A stretch of 64,000 bases of DNA from Cryobacterium sp. Y82 (GTDB taxonomy: Bacteria; Actinomycetota; Actinomycetes; Actinomycetales; Microbacteriaceae): contig NZ_PJJJ01000037.1 of NCBI RefSeq assembly GCF_002929495.1, forward strand, positions 1 to 64,000, read 5' to 3'. Position 1 is the first letter of the stretch; each line of letters starts with the position of its first letter. This document shows positions 50,152 to 60,195 of this stretch, piece by piece. Made by a program: the position numbers and the translations under genes. Under the pieces are notes generated by a model. The model was not told the DNA's origin. It did no database searches and worked only from the letters and a program-made list of their open reading frames with translations.

Positions 50152-52125
50152 ATGACGGTTAAAATTGACACCCTCCTGCACGAATCGCGTCGATTCGCGC
50201 CCACTGCCGAGTTCGCCGCACAGACGATAGCGACACAGGACCTGTACGCAGTCTCACAGAAGGACCCGGCCATGTTTTGGGCTGATCAGGCGCGCAATTT
50301 GCTGCACTGGCACAAGCCATTCACTAAGACTCTGGACTGGACGAACCCGCCATTCGCGAAGTGGTTCGAAGACGGCGAACTCAACGTCGCATATAACTGC
50401 CTCGACCGTCATGTTCTCGCCGGCAACGGCGACCGCGTTGCGCTGTACTTCGAGGGCGAACCCGGTGATTCGCGCAGCTACACCTACTCCGAACTGACTA
50501 CCGAGGTCAAAAAGGCCGCCAACGTGCTGCTCGGGCTCGGCGTCACCGCCGGCGACCGTGTGGCCGTCTACCTGCCGATGATCCCGGAGGCCGTCATCTC
50601 CATGCTCGCCATCGCCCGCATCGGCGCCGTGCACTCAGTCATTTTCGGCGGGTTCAGCGCCGAGAGCCTGCGCTCGCGCATTGACGACGCCAACGCCGTG
50701 CTCGTCATCACGGCCGATGGCGGCTACCGCAAGGGCAAGATCAGCGCCCTCAAACCAGCCGTCGACGCCGCCCTGCAGACCAACGATTCCTCGGTGAAGA
50801 ACGTGCTCGTGGTCAAGCGCACCGGCCAGGATGTGCAGTGGAACGACCGCGACATCTGGTGGTCCGACGCAATGAAAACAGCCTCTCCCGAGCACGAAGC
50901 GGAGGCTTTCCCGGCCGAGAACCCGCTGTTCATTCTGTATACATCGGGTACGACCGGCGCACCCAAGGGCATCCTGCACACCAGCGGCGGCTACCTCACC
51001 CAGAATGCGTTCACCCACCAGAACGTGTTCGACCTCAAGCCTGAAACGGATGTCTACTGGTGCACCGCCGACGTCGGCTGGATCACCGGACACAGCTACG
51101 TGGTCTACGGCCCCCTGGCCAACGGCGCAACCCAGGTGCTCTACGAAGGCACCCCCGATTCTCCGCACACCGGTCGCTGGTGGGAAATCATCGAGAAGTA
51201 CAAGGTCTCGATTCTGTATACAGCGCCGACCGCCATCCGTACGTTCATGAAGCTGGGACGCCAGATTCCGCAAAAGTTCGACCTGTCGAGCTTGCGCGTG
51301 CTCGGCTCCGTGGGCGAACCCATCAACCCCGAAGCGTGGATGTGGTACCGCGAGGTCATCGGCAGCAGCCTGACCCCGATCGTGGACACCTGGTGGCAGA
51401 CCGAGACCGGATCGATCATGGTTTCGGCCCTCGCGGGGCTCACCGAGACAAAGCCCGGCGCCGCGCAGGTACCGGTGCCCGGAATCACCATCGACGTACT
51501 CGACGACGACGGCGTGCACGTTGGCCATGGAAACGGCGGGCTGCTCGTGGTCACCCAGCCCTGGCCGGCGATGCTTCGCGGCATCTGGGGCGATCCGGAG
51601 CGCTTCAAGGAGACCTACTGGGACAAGTTCGAGGGCACCATCGGCGCGAAGGACGGTCCGCTGTACTTTGCCGGGGACGGCGCTCGGCTCGACCACGACG
51701 GTGACATTTGGTTGCTGGGCCGGGTCGACGACGTGATGAACGTGTCGGGCCACCGCCTCTCCACCGCCGAGATCGAGTCATCCCTCGTGGCGCATTCGCT
51801 CACGGCTGAAGCCGCCGTGGTCGGCGCCACTGACGAAACCACCGGTCAGGCGGTCGTCGCGTTCGTGGTGATCAAGTTCAGCCAGTCCGAGATCGCATCG
51901 CACGAGGACATCGTCAGCATTCTGCGGGCCCACGTAGCCCAGCAGATCGGCGCAATTGCCCGTCCGCGTGACATCTACATCGTCGACGAGCTGCCGAAGA
52001 CCCGCTCAGGCAAGATCATGCGGCGTCTGCTGCGCGACGCGGCCGAGGGGCGTGACGTCGGCGACGTGACGACCCTCGCCGACACCATGGTTATGAACAC
52101 CATCACCGCGCAAATGAAAAAGTAG
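50152..52125 (+). CDS. acs: acetyl-CoA synthetase (AMP-forming)
   Basis: 657 residues. AMP-binding core YTSGTTGAPKGILHTSG and WWQTETGSIM; the C-terminal hinge and the catalytic Lys region PKTRSGKIMRRLLRD, where Lys acetylation normally controls the enzyme. It activates acetate to acetyl-CoA. Monocistronic by position; a hairpin terminator follows at 52148. Confidence 0.95.
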   Translation: MTVKIDTLLHESRRFAPTAEFAAQTIATQDLYAVSQKDPAMFWADQARNLLHWHKPFTKTLDWTNPPFAKWFEDGELNVAYNCLDRHVLAGNGDRVALYFEGEPGDSRSYTYSELTTEVKKAANVLLGLGVTAGDRVAVYLPMIPEAVISMLAIARIGAVHSVIFGGFSAESLRSRIDDANAVLVITADGGYRKGKISALKPAVDAALQTNDSSVKNVLVVKRTGQDVQWNDRDIWWSDAMKTASPEHEAEAFPAENPLFILYTSGTTGAPKGILHTSGGYLTQNAFTHQNVFDLKPETDVYWCTADVGWITGHSYVVYGPLANGATQVLYEGTPDSPHTGRWWEIIEKYKVSILYTAPTAIRTFMKLGRQIPQKFDLSSLRVLGSVGEPINPEAWMWYREVIGSSLTPIVDTWWQTETGSIMVSALAGLTETKPGAAQVPVPGITIDVLDDDGVHVGHGNGGLLVVTQPWPAMLRGIWGDPERFKETYWDKFEGTIGAKDGPLYFAGDGARLDHDGDIWLLGRVDDVMNVSGHRLSTAEIESSLVAHSLTAEAAVVGATDETTGQAVVAFVVIKFSQSEIASHEDIVSILRAHVAQQIGAIARPRDIYIVDELPKTRSGKIMRRLLRDAAEGRDVGDVTTLADTMVMNTITAQMKK

Positions 52126-52147
52126 TCAACCACTACCCGCACCGCCA

Positions 52148-52183
52148 ACGACGGCCGTCTTCCATTCGGAAGGCGGCTGTCGT
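52148..52183 (+). terminator. hairpin terminator after acs
   Basis: ACGACGGCCGTCTTCC and GGAAGGCGGCTGTCGT pair over 16 positions with two wobbles or mismatches around ATTC. No strong T-run follows (CGTCC), so efficiency may rely on the stem. Confidence 0.6.
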
Positions 52184-52332
52184 TCGTCCCCCGGCACCGT
52201 AACTCCTGCACTGTGACGCCGCAGCAGATCTGGCCCCCTGATTTCACGTGGATGTTTCGCGCAGCCCCCACAAATTGCAGGAGTTATGCACGTTCCCACC
52301 CTGAAACCAGCGGGTGGTTCTACTGTGTGGGC

Positions 52333-53559
52333 ATGACCGAAGCAGCGGCACCCGTGCGCGGTCGCCTGGGCCGACTCGATGCACTGCGCGGAGTGGCCGC
52401 CCTCGTCGTGCTGGCGCACCATGTGTCCATGACGGTGCCGGAGATCGCCGCCGCCTACGACTCGAGTACCGGCGTCCCGCTGTTTTCCGCCGGGTGGTGG
52501 ACCACGCTGTCCCCGCTGAAGGTTCTTCTCGCCGGGCCCGAGTTCGTACTGGTGTTCTTTGTGCTGAGCGGCTTCGTGCTCGTGCGTTCCCCGCTGGCCG
52601 CCCGCGAGGCCGGGCCACGCTACGACTGGAGCGCCTATTACATGCGCCGCGTGATCCGTTTGGCGGTACCGGTCGTGGTGTCGGTGGGCCTGGCTGTCGT
52701 CTGGATTGTTTTGGTGCCACGCACGGTCGGCGCGGCGGGCGGGCCCTGGCTGGCCCGGCAGGACACGCCAGACCTCGGCCTCGGCAACCTACTGCGCGAA
52801 GCCAGCATCATCGGCGTAACCCGGCGGCCCGACATCAATCCGCCGCTCTGGTCTTTGGTCTGGGAATTGTGGTTCTCCCTGCTGCTTCCGGTGTTCGTCG
52901 CCGTCGCAGCGTTCACCCGCAAACCGGTCAGCGTTCCCATTCGCCGCATTCTGCTCTGGGTCGTCATACTGTGCGCGCTCGCCGGTATCGGCTACGTCAC
53001 GACGACCCAATCGCTCATGTATCTGCCGCCGTTCGCTCTTGGCGCTCTTCTGGCTGCCAACTATGACGACCCGCAACGCTGCAGCGACCGGCTGGTCGAG
53101 AGCGCCAGCGGCCGGGTGCTCGGGTGGACGCTGGCCGCGCTCGGCCCGTTTCTGCTCGTGGCTTACTGGATGCTGCGCCCGCTGACCAGCGGAGGGTGGA
53201 GCGACATCACGCTTTCGCTGCGGGTGGTCGGCGCATTTGTGATCGTGGCGACGGTGGCTTTCTGGCCCGCCTCGACGTCGGAGCGGGGCTTGGCCCTTGC
53301 GCCGCGGACGCGGCGAACACTCGACTGGCTCGGGTCCGTCAGCTTCAGCCTGTACCTCGTACACTTTCCCATCGTGGTGGCCTTCGCAGTGCTCGCCGGC
53401 CCCGCCCACTGGTGGCTGGGCGCCCTCGTGTCGGTGCCACTCAGCCTGGTGGTCGCCCAGCTGATGACGCGGTTTGTCGAGCAACCGGCGCAGGTCTATG
53501 GCACGCGAGCCGGGGCATCCGTTTCACAGCGGATGTCCCGGCTCGCGAGCCGCCCGTAG
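52333..53559 (+). CDS. acyltransferase-3 family membrane protein
   Basis: 408 residues from the ATG at 52333. It begins RLGRLDALRGVAALVVLAHHVS, the usual first helix with His-His of the acyltransferase-3/OatA family, followed by about ten membrane helices and the closing SVSFSLYLVHFPIVVAF. These enzymes O-acylate surface polymers or lipids. Substrate not determined. The inverted repeat AACTCCTGCA/TGCAGGAGTT flanks the preceding 80 bp (52199-52286). Confidence 0.85.
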   Translation: MTEAAAPVRGRLGRLDALRGVAALVVLAHHVSMTVPEIAAAYDSSTGVPLFSAGWWTTLSPLKVLLAGPEFVLVFFVLSGFVLVRSPLAAREAGPRYDWSAYYMRRVIRLAVPVVVSVGLAVVWIVLVPRTVGAAGGPWLARQDTPDLGLGNLLREASIIGVTRRPDINPPLWSLVWELWFSLLLPVFVAVAAFTRKPVSVPIRRILLWVVILCALAGIGYVTTTQSLMYLPPFALGALLAANYDDPQRCSDRLVESASGRVLGWTLAALGPFLLVAYWMLRPLTSGGWSDITLSLRVVGAFVIVATVAFWPASTSERGLALAPRTRRTLDWLGSVSFSLYLVHFPIVVAFAVLAGPAHWWLGALVSVPLSLVVAQLMTRFVEQPAQVYGTRAGASVSQRMSRLASRP

Positions 53560-53570
53560 GCGCGGGTCAG

Positions 53571-54041
53571 CTACGCGAACGCCACGATGAGCTCAACCTC
53601 GACCGGGGCGTCGAGCGGCAGCACCGCGACGCCGACGGCGGAACGGGCGTGACGGCCGATGTCGCCGAAGATCTCCACGAGCACGTCGGAAGCACCGTTG
53701 ACGACGATTGGCTGGCCGGTGAACGCAGGGTCGGAGGCGACGAAGCCCGTCACCTTAACGACCTGGGTAATACGGTCGAGCGACCCGATCACGCTCTTGA
53801 TGGCAGCGAGACCGTTGAGCGCGGAGGTGCGGGCGTACTCCTGGGCGTCGGCAGCCGGCACGAGGCCGTGACCGTCGCCGACCTTGCCGGTGGCGGGTAG
53901 GGCACCAGAGACCATGGGCAGTTGGCCGGCGGTGTAGACGAAACCATTGCTGATCACGGCGGGTAGGTACGCGGCGACCGGCGGCACGACGCTCGGCAGT
54001 TCAATGCCCAGTTCGGCCAGGCGTGCTTCGATGTGGGACAT
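53571..54041 (-). CDS. RidA-family protein
   Basis: 156 residues with the RidA fold signature AYLPAVISNGFVYTAGQLP, GKVGDG and a C-terminal VEVELIVAFA. The loop carries the pattern of the Rid7-like or RidA-like group; RidA proteins hydrolyse reactive enamines or imines. Two bases from the DUF4177 gene, so co-transcribed. Confidence 0.85.
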   Translation of the reverse strand: MSHIEARLAELGIELPSVVPPVAAYLPAVISNGFVYTAGQLPMVSGALPATGKVGDGHGLVPAADAQEYARTSALNGLAAIKSVIGSLDRITQVVKVTGFVASDPAFTGQPIVVNGASDVLVEIFGDIGRHARSAVGVAVLPLDAPVEVELIVAFA

Positions 54042-54043
54042 AA

Positions 54044-54211
54044 TTACGCCTCTTCCTTAGGGGTGAGCGGGCGCTTGAGGTAAGCGACCAGGCCGCCCTC
54101 GGGGCCGGTTACGACCTGCACGAGTTCCCACCCGTCAGAGCCCCAGTTGTTCAAGATGGCGGCCGTGTTGTGGATCATCAACGGCGTTGTGAGGTACTCC
54201 CAGGCGGGCAT
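54044..54211 (-). CDS. DUF4177-family small protein
   Basis: 55 residues, MPAWEYLTTPLMIHNTAAIL then NNWGSDGWELVQVVTGPEGG, a clear DUF4177 pattern (strand, helix, W-G-WELV strand). It overlaps nothing but lies two bases before ridA, forming a small operon. Function unknown. Confidence 0.8.
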   Translation of the reverse strand: MPAWEYLTTPLMIHNTAAILNNWGSDGWELVQVVTGPEGGLVAYLKRPLTPKEEA

Positions 54212-54261
54212 GTGACTCCTATTGAGGCGGGCATTCAGATTTGTCGCTTACGCTCAATTGT

Positions 54262-56892
54262 ATGTCTGCCAAAAATCGAACCGTGAGCGGGGCTCTGGGG
54301 GGTTTCCTGGGTTTCGTCGGGATGAGCGCCGTTGCCGGCATTCTCGTGACCGCCGCCGTCGCCCCAGCCGTTGCTCTGTCCGGCATGGCCGCTACGAACA
54401 CCATCAACGTGTTCGATAGCCTGCCCGAGTACCTGTCCATCGATCGGCTCGCCCAGAAGAGCAACATCTACGCGTCGACGAACGCCGAGGATCCGGTGGG
54501 CACCCGCGTGCTTCTGGCCTCGTTCTACGAGCAGAACCGGGTCGATATCCCCTCCGACGCGATCAGCCAGTTCGCCAAAGATGCCGCCATCGCCGGTGAA
54601 GACCCACGCTTCATGGAGCACGGCGGCGTAGACATCCAGTCCAGCTTCAACGGGGCAGTGCAGACCCTGGCCGGCGGTGAAACCCGCGGTGGATCCTCGA
54701 TCACTCAGCAATACGTCAAGAACGTGCTCATTCAAAAGTGCGAGGTGATGACCGACGAAGAGAAAGCCGACGCCTGCTACGACGATGCCACCAAGACGAC
54801 CGCTGACCGCAAGCTGCGCGAGATGCGCCTGGCCATCGGCATTGAGAAAAAGTACGAAAAAGCAGACATCTTGCGCGGCTACCTCAACATCGCCGGCTAC
54901 GGCGGAACGGTATATGGCATTGAAGCCGCCGCAAGTTACTACTTCAACACCACCGCGCTCAACCTGACACTGCCGCAGGCGGCGAGCCTGGTGGCGATCG
55001 TCAACAACCCGGTCAAGTTTCAGCTTGACCGCCCCGCCAGCGAGACGAACGGCGCCGCCAACGGCTACGCCGACAACAAATCTCGGCGCGACTATATTCT
55101 CAACGAAATGCTCAAGTACGACAAGATCACCCAGGTCGACCATGACGCGGCCGTTGCAACACCGATCGAGCCCGTCATCACCGTTCCTAGCACCGGCTGC
55201 CAGACCGCCGGCGATAACGCGTTCTTCTGCGACTATGTGACCAAGATTCTCAAGAACGACGTGACTTTCGGTGCCACCGCAGAGGAACGCATCGACAACT
55301 TCACCCGCGGCGGGTTCGACGTCTACACGACGCTCGACCTCGACCTTCAGGCCACCGCCGTCGCTGCGCTCAACGCGAGCGTCCCCAAGGTCGTCAACGA
55401 TTGGAACGTTGGCGGCGTGGTGTCGAGTGTAAAGGTCGGAACCGGAGCCGTTCTCGTAATGACTCAGAACAAGGATTACAGCCAAGACCCCACAGTGCAG
55501 GCAACCGGCGCCAATTACACGGGCCTGAACTACAACACCGACTTCGCCTACGGCGGATCGAATGGGTTTCAGCCGGGTTCTACCTACAAGGTGTTCACCT
55601 TGGCCGAGTGGCTCAAGGAGGGCCATGCGCTAACGGAGCGGGTCGACTCTCGGCGCAAAGCCAACTGGGGCGACTTTCAAGACAGCTGCCTCGGTGTGCA
55701 AAACTGGGATGGCCGCTTTAACCCGCGTAATGACGGCGGCAGCAGTGAATCGAATCCCAATTATTCGGCGTTGCAGTCCACGACCAACTCCATCAACACG
55801 GGCTTCATCGGCATGGCCAAGAAGCTCGACCTGTGCGGCATTCGCAAGACCGCCGAATCGTTTGGCGTGCACCGCGCTGACGGGGCCAACCTCGATCAGG
55901 GTGCCTCCTCGGTGATCGGTACCAACGAGATCGCACCGCTGACTATGGCGGCGGCCTTCGCTGGAATCGCCAACAACGGCATGACCTGCACTCCGATCGC
56001 CATCTCAAAGATGATCAGCTCCGACGGTACCGAATTGCCGATCCCCAAGTCGACCTGCACGCAGTCGGTGGAGCCCGCGGTGGCCGCGGGCATGCAGTAC
56101 GCCATGCAGACCGTTATGACTAACGGAACCGCCCGAGCGTCCAATGGCAGAACGTCACCGCGCCTGCCGATGATCGGTAAGACCGGAACCACAGACGCCG
56201 CCAAGGACACCTGGATGAGCGGTGCGACCACTCAGGTGGCCACCGTCGTCGGCGTGGTGAACGTCGGCGGAAACAACTATAAGAACCAGCGCAACAGTTC
56301 CTTCTTCGGCAGACAGGCTTCTGACGTGCGCCACACCATCTGGCCAAAGATTATGTCGGCTGCCAACGCAAAGTACGGCGGAGACGACTTTCCCGAGGCC
56401 TCGTCGAGCGTAATCAACGCGGTCGCCGTTCCGGTGCCGGACGTGCGCGGTAAGTCGATGGCCGAAGCCAAGACCACCCTTGAGGCGGCCGGCTTCCTGT
56501 TCGTCGACGGCGGCGTAACCAGTTCGGAGATGCCAGCGGGAACCGTGGCCAGCACGGATCCGGCCGGCGGGTCGGCATCCACTCGCGGTGCCACCGTCAC
56601 GGCACGCTCGAGCGACGGCACGGGGGTCACGATCCCCTCGGTGATCGGCAAGACCGAAGCGGATGCCCGAGGTACCCTCTCCGGCGCTCCCTACGGTTTC
56701 ACCGTGGCCAAGACCGAACAGCCAACCGCGGACAAGGCGCAGGACGGCAAAGTCATGGCCATCCAGCCCGGCGAGGGAACGGCCGGCCGCCCCGGCGACG
56801 CCGTAACCATCGTTATCGGCAAGTACACCCCACCGACGCCTCCGACCACGACCGCGCCCAACTCCGGCGCCAATAACGGCCGGGACGAATGA
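54262..56892 (+). CDS. class A penicillin-binding protein with PASTA domains
   Basis: 876 residues. One N-terminal membrane segment (about 20-45); glycosyltransferase domain with EDPRFMEHGGVD and RGGSSITQQYVKN; transpeptidase domain with SxxK in GSTYKVF (about 440), SxN in TTNSINTG, and KTGTTDAAKDTW (about 638); two PASTA repeats (VPDVRGKSMAEAKTTL; IPSVIGKTEADARG) and a Thr/Pro tail. It polymerises and cross-links peptidoglycan. It overlaps the metallophosphoesterase gene by four bases. Confidence 0.93.
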   Translation: MSAKNRTVSGALGGFLGFVGMSAVAGILVTAAVAPAVALSGMAATNTINVFDSLPEYLSIDRLAQKSNIYASTNAEDPVGTRVLLASFYEQNRVDIPSDAISQFAKDAAIAGEDPRFMEHGGVDIQSSFNGAVQTLAGGETRGGSSITQQYVKNVLIQKCEVMTDEEKADACYDDATKTTADRKLREMRLAIGIEKKYEKADILRGYLNIAGYGGTVYGIEAAASYYFNTTALNLTLPQAASLVAIVNNPVKFQLDRPASETNGAANGYADNKSRRDYILNEMLKYDKITQVDHDAAVATPIEPVITVPSTGCQTAGDNAFFCDYVTKILKNDVTFGATAEERIDNFTRGGFDVYTTLDLDLQATAVAALNASVPKVVNDWNVGGVVSSVKVGTGAVLVMTQNKDYSQDPTVQATGANYTGLNYNTDFAYGGSNGFQPGSTYKVFTLAEWLKEGHALTERVDSRRKANWGDFQDSCLGVQNWDGRFNPRNDGGSSESNPNYSALQSTTNSINTGFIGMAKKLDLCGIRKTAESFGVHRADGANLDQGASSVIGTNEIAPLTMAAAFAGIANNGMTCTPIAISKMISSDGTELPIPKSTCTQSVEPAVAAGMQYAMQTVMTNGTARASNGRTSPRLPMIGKTGTTDAAKDTWMSGATTQVATVVGVVNVGGNNYKNQRNSSFFGRQASDVRHTIWPKIMSAANAKYGGDDFPEASSSVINAVAVPVPDVRGKSMAEAKTTLEAAGFLFVDGGVTSSEMPAGTVASTDPAGGSASTRGATVTARSSDGTGVTIPSVIGKTEADARGTLSGAPYGFTVAKTEQPTADKAQDGKVMAIQPGEGTAGRPGDAVTIVIGKYTPPTPPTTTAPNSGANNGRDE

Positions 56893-57881
56893 CCGCGCTT
56901 CGCCGCCTCGGCGAGGGCGGGCAACTCGTCGGCACGTCGCTCGCGGCAGCCGGCGCGGTTGGCCTGGCCGCCTTCGCCTGGGGCGCGCTTGTGGAGCGCA
57001 ACCGATTCACGCTGCGTGAGGTGAACGTTCCGGTGCTCGCGCCGGGGTCGACCTCCATTCGGGTGCTGCATCTGTCCGACCTGCACATGGCTCCGTGGCA
57101 GAAGAACAAGCAGGAGTGGGTGCGCAGCCTCGCGTCCCTGAAACCCGACCTTGTCGTCGATACCGGCGACAACCTCGGTCATGAAGACGGTGTCAGTGGC
57201 ATCGAGTATGCCCTCGCCCCGTTCCGCGGCATTCCCGGTGTGTTCGTCAACGGCTCCAATGACTACATCGGACCGCAGGTGAAGAACCCGTTCACCTACT
57301 TCGGGGGGCCGTCAAGCCGGCGCACCATTCGCCGGGAAGAACTCGACACCGATGCGCTGCGCCGGGTGTTCGCCGATCTCGGCTGGACCGACATCAACAA
57401 TGCGGCCGAGGCTCTCGACCTGAAAGACACCCACGTGGAGTTCTTCGGCGTCGACGACCCGCACATCGGGCGGGACCGACTCGACCTGATCACGCGGGCG
57501 ATCGACGACCTACGGGCCAACGATCCGCTCGGTGACGACGTCTGGCCCGACCCTGAAGAGGCCGCAGCACCGCGCTCCACGCTGACGGTGGGCGTGGCGC
57601 ACGCGCCCTACCAGCGGGTGCTGAACTCTTTTGTGAACCATGGCGCCCAACTGATTCTGGCCGGCCACACTCATGGCGGCCAGGTCTGCGTGCCGGGTTT
57701 CGGTGCCCTCGTAACCAATTGCGATATTCCACGGCGCCAGGTCAAGGGCTTGAGCCTCTGGAACCATGGCTTGCGAACCGCATTCCTGAACGTCTCGGCC
57801 GGCCTTGGAACCTCTATTTATGCGCCCGTACGTTTCGCCTGCCCGCCCGAGGCGACGCTGCTCACCCTGACCTCCGCCTAG
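56889..57881 (+). CDS. metallophosphoesterase
   Basis: 330 residues with an N-terminal membrane segment (about 12-33). Metal-binding motifs: HLSDLHM, VVDTGDN, NGSNDY (usual GNHD is GSND) and GHTHGGQ. These form the dinuclear centre of the YaeI-like membrane-associated family. It is coupled to the class A PBP gene. Confidence 0.88.
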   Translation: MTALRRLGEGGQLVGTSLAAAGAVGLAAFAWGALVERNRFTLREVNVPVLAPGSTSIRVLHLSDLHMAPWQKNKQEWVRSLASLKPDLVVDTGDNLGHEDGVSGIEYALAPFRGIPGVFVNGSNDYIGPQVKNPFTYFGGPSSRRTIRREELDTDALRRVFADLGWTDINNAAEALDLKDTHVEFFGVDDPHIGRDRLDLITRAIDDLRANDPLGDDVWPDPEEAAAPRSTLTVGVAHAPYQRVLNSFVNHGAQLILAGHTHGGQVCVPGFGALVTNCDIPRRQVKGLSLWNHGLRTAFLNVSAGLGTSIYAPVRFACPPEATLLTLTSA

Positions 57882-57944
57882 CTTCAGGCTCAATTCGTCG
57901 CCGGAGGGTATGAGCGCCTATACTAATTGAGGCTCACGGGCCAT

Positions 57945-58018
57945 CGGGGTATGGCGCAGCTTGGTAGCGCGCGTCGTTCGGGACGACGAGGTCGCAGGTT
58001 CAAATCCTGTTACCCCGA
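57945..58018 (+). tRNA. tRNA-Pro(CGG)
   Basis: Acceptor CGGGGTA / TACCCCG, D-arm GCGCAGCTTGGTAGCGC, anticodon loop TTCGGGA with anticodon CGG (reads CCG), T-arm TTCAAAT. CCA is not encoded. A hairpin terminator follows. Confidence 0.93.
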
Positions 58019-58048
58019 CAGCAGTAAATTCGGCGGACAACGCATAAT

Positions 58049-58078
58049 CCCCCACTCCACTCGAGTGGGGGATTTGTT
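58049..58078 (+). terminator. terminator after tRNA-Pro
   Basis: CCCCCACTC / GAGTGGGGG form a perfect stem with loop CACTC, followed by ATTTGTTGT. Confidence 0.8.
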
Positions 58079-58152
58079 GTAGGATCGCCTGTCGGCACCG
58101 GCGTCACTCCTGCCGAGGATCACCGGGAGACCGGCGCGAATGGATCTCCCGC

Positions 58153-59646
58153 ATGACTTCTACGCCCGCCACCCCAACGACGTCCGTCGTTTCACGCCGG
58201 GCCTGGCAGGCGCTAATCGTTCTTCTCGCCGGTATGTTCATGGCTCTGCTCGACACGACCATCGTGAACGTTGCATTGCCGAGCATCCGCACGAGCCTCG
58301 ACGCCAGCGAGGCTACGCTTTCGTGGATCATCTCCGGTTACGCCCTCGCTTTCGGCCTCGCGCTCATTCCAGCGGGGCGGGTCGGCGATCGGTACGGGCA
58401 CAAATGGGTCTACTTCACCGGCCTGGCCCTGTTCACCATCGCCAGCCTCGCCTGCGGGCTCGCGCAGAATGACCTGCAACTCATCGTCGCCCGCGTCGTG
58501 CAGGGACTGGCCGGCGGCGTATTCGTGCCGGCGGTCACCGCCGTCATTCAGCTGATGTTCCCACCGATGGCCCGCGGCAAGGCCTACGCGATCATGGGCT
58601 CGGTCATCGGAGTCTCCACTGCGCTTGGCCCCATTGTCGGCGGCCTGATTATCGAGGCCTTCGGCGCCCCGAACGGCTGGCGCCTGGTCTTTTGGGTGAA
58701 CCTGCCGATCGGCGTTCTCGCCCTGATCGCCACTGTCTTCCTCCTGCCCGGTGGCGCCGCACTCCCGCGAGCGACACCGGTGTCGCGGACGGGCACTGAC
58801 TGGTTTGGACTCGCACTCATCTCGGCCGGCCTGGTCGCTCTTTTAGTTCCACTGATTGAGGGCCAGGACCAAGGCTGGCCGCTCTGGACCTTCCTTACCC
58901 TCGCTGCCGGCGTGCTGCTCGTGGTGGCCTTCGGTGCCTGGGAAGTCTCCGTCGCGCGGCGTGACGGTAGCCCGCTCGTACCCCCTCACCTGTTCGCGCA
59001 CCCGGCGTTCACCGGCGGAGTCGTTCTCGCACTGGTCTACTTCGCAGCGTTCACCAGCATTTTCTTCACCATCTCCATTCTCTGGCAGGCGGGTCTTGGG
59101 CACAGTGCGCTCGATTCGGGCATCGTCTCCATTCCGTTCGCTGTCGGCACGATTCTCGGCGCATCGCAGAGCGACCGACTGGCCAAGCGCCTGGGACGCA
59201 CCGTTCTCGTCGTCGGCGTAGCCCTCGTCACGATCGGCCTGGTCTGGATCTGGCTGGTCATGCTCCTGACCACTCCGGGGGACCTCACAAATTGGCACCT
59301 GCTGCCGCCCCTGTTCATCGCGGGCCTCGGCAGCGGCTTCTTCATCGCCCCGAACGTGTCCTTCATCGTCGCGACCGTCGACCCTACTGAAGCCGGCGGC
59401 GCGAGCGGCGTAATCGGCGTGATGCAGCGCGTCGGCAGCGCGGTGGGTATCGCCGTAATCGGCAGCGTATTCTTTGGCACGCTCACGGTCACCGGCCCGG
59501 GAGCGGATGCCCTCGCCGCGGCTTTCACCCACAGCGCCACAATGGCGATGGCGGTGAGCGCCGGATTTGCCCTTGTCGCGCTCATGCTCGTCTTTGCCCT
59601 GCCGAAACGCGTCGCGGACAACCGCCCGGTCGCAGCCGCCGAGTAG
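58153..59646 (+). CDS. MFS drug-exporter-like transporter (DHA2/EmrB type)
   Basis: 497 residues with about 14 membrane segments. First helix region LIVLLAGMFMALLDTTIVNVALP, loop GRVGDRYGHKWV (motif A) and the motif-C-like GPIVGGLIIE fit the DHA2 branch that uses proton exchange for efflux. Substrate not determined. Confidence 0.85.
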   Translation: MTSTPATPTTSVVSRRAWQALIVLLAGMFMALLDTTIVNVALPSIRTSLDASEATLSWIISGYALAFGLALIPAGRVGDRYGHKWVYFTGLALFTIASLACGLAQNDLQLIVARVVQGLAGGVFVPAVTAVIQLMFPPMARGKAYAIMGSVIGVSTALGPIVGGLIIEAFGAPNGWRLVFWVNLPIGVLALIATVFLLPGGAALPRATPVSRTGTDWFGLALISAGLVALLVPLIEGQDQGWPLWTFLTLAAGVLLVVAFGAWEVSVARRDGSPLVPPHLFAHPAFTGGVVLALVYFAAFTSIFFTISILWQAGLGHSALDSGIVSIPFAVGTILGASQSDRLAKRLGRTVLVVGVALVTIGLVWIWLVMLLTTPGDLTNWHLLPPLFIAGLGSGFFIAPNVSFIVATVDPTEAGGASGVIGVMQRVGSAVGIAVIGSVFFGTLTVTGPGADALAAAFTHSATMAMAVSAGFALVALMLVFALPKRVADNRPVAAAE

Positions 59647-59676
59647 TGCAGAGTTGATCAGTAACCAGGAGGTGTC

Positions 59677-60150
59677 ATGAACGCCATTCGACGACATCGA
59701 CACAGCCTGCTGCGTGGCGGCGCCCTGTGGATTGTGCTGGCCTACTTTGTGGCCCTCGCTTTGATCGCATTCTGGCCAACGCCCGTCGACCGCAACGTGC
59801 ACGGGGCGATCGGGGCTTTCGTGACCTGGTTACACGCGCACGGGATGCCAAATCGAGTTGACTACGGCACGATTGAGTTCACCGCTAACATCGCGCTGTT
59901 CATTCCGGTCGGCCTGCTCCTCGTGGTCCTGGCCGGGGCGCGCCGCTGGTGGCTCGGCCCGGTGATCGGCGCCCTGATCAGTGCCATGATCGAGCTTGGC
60001 CAGCTCGTTTTTCTGCCCGAGCGGTTCGCGACCGTCAACGACGTCGTAGCCAACAGCCTTGGGGCGGTGATCGGCACCGTACTGGCGCTGATCGTGCTTC
60101 GTCTCACCCTGGGGCCGTGCCCCGCAGCCCGCCCAATCCAACTTCAATGA
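59677..60150 (+). CDS. VanZ-like membrane protein
   Basis: 157 residues with four membrane segments; core GTIEFTANIALFIPVGLLL and MIELGQLVFLPERFATVNDVVANSLGA are the VanZ family pattern. Role in surface or teicoplanin-related resistance is not implied by sequence alone. Confidence 0.8.
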   Translation: MNAIRRHRHSLLRGGALWIVLAYFVALALIAFWPTPVDRNVHGAIGAFVTWLHAHGMPNRVDYGTIEFTANIALFIPVGLLLVVLAGARRWWLGPVIGALISAMIELGQLVFLPERFATVNDVVANSLGAVIGTVLALIVLRLTLGPCPAARPIQLQ

Positions 60151-60195
60151 CTTTGAGATTGGACCGCTTCGATTCTCTCTGCTATCTTCAGCAGC

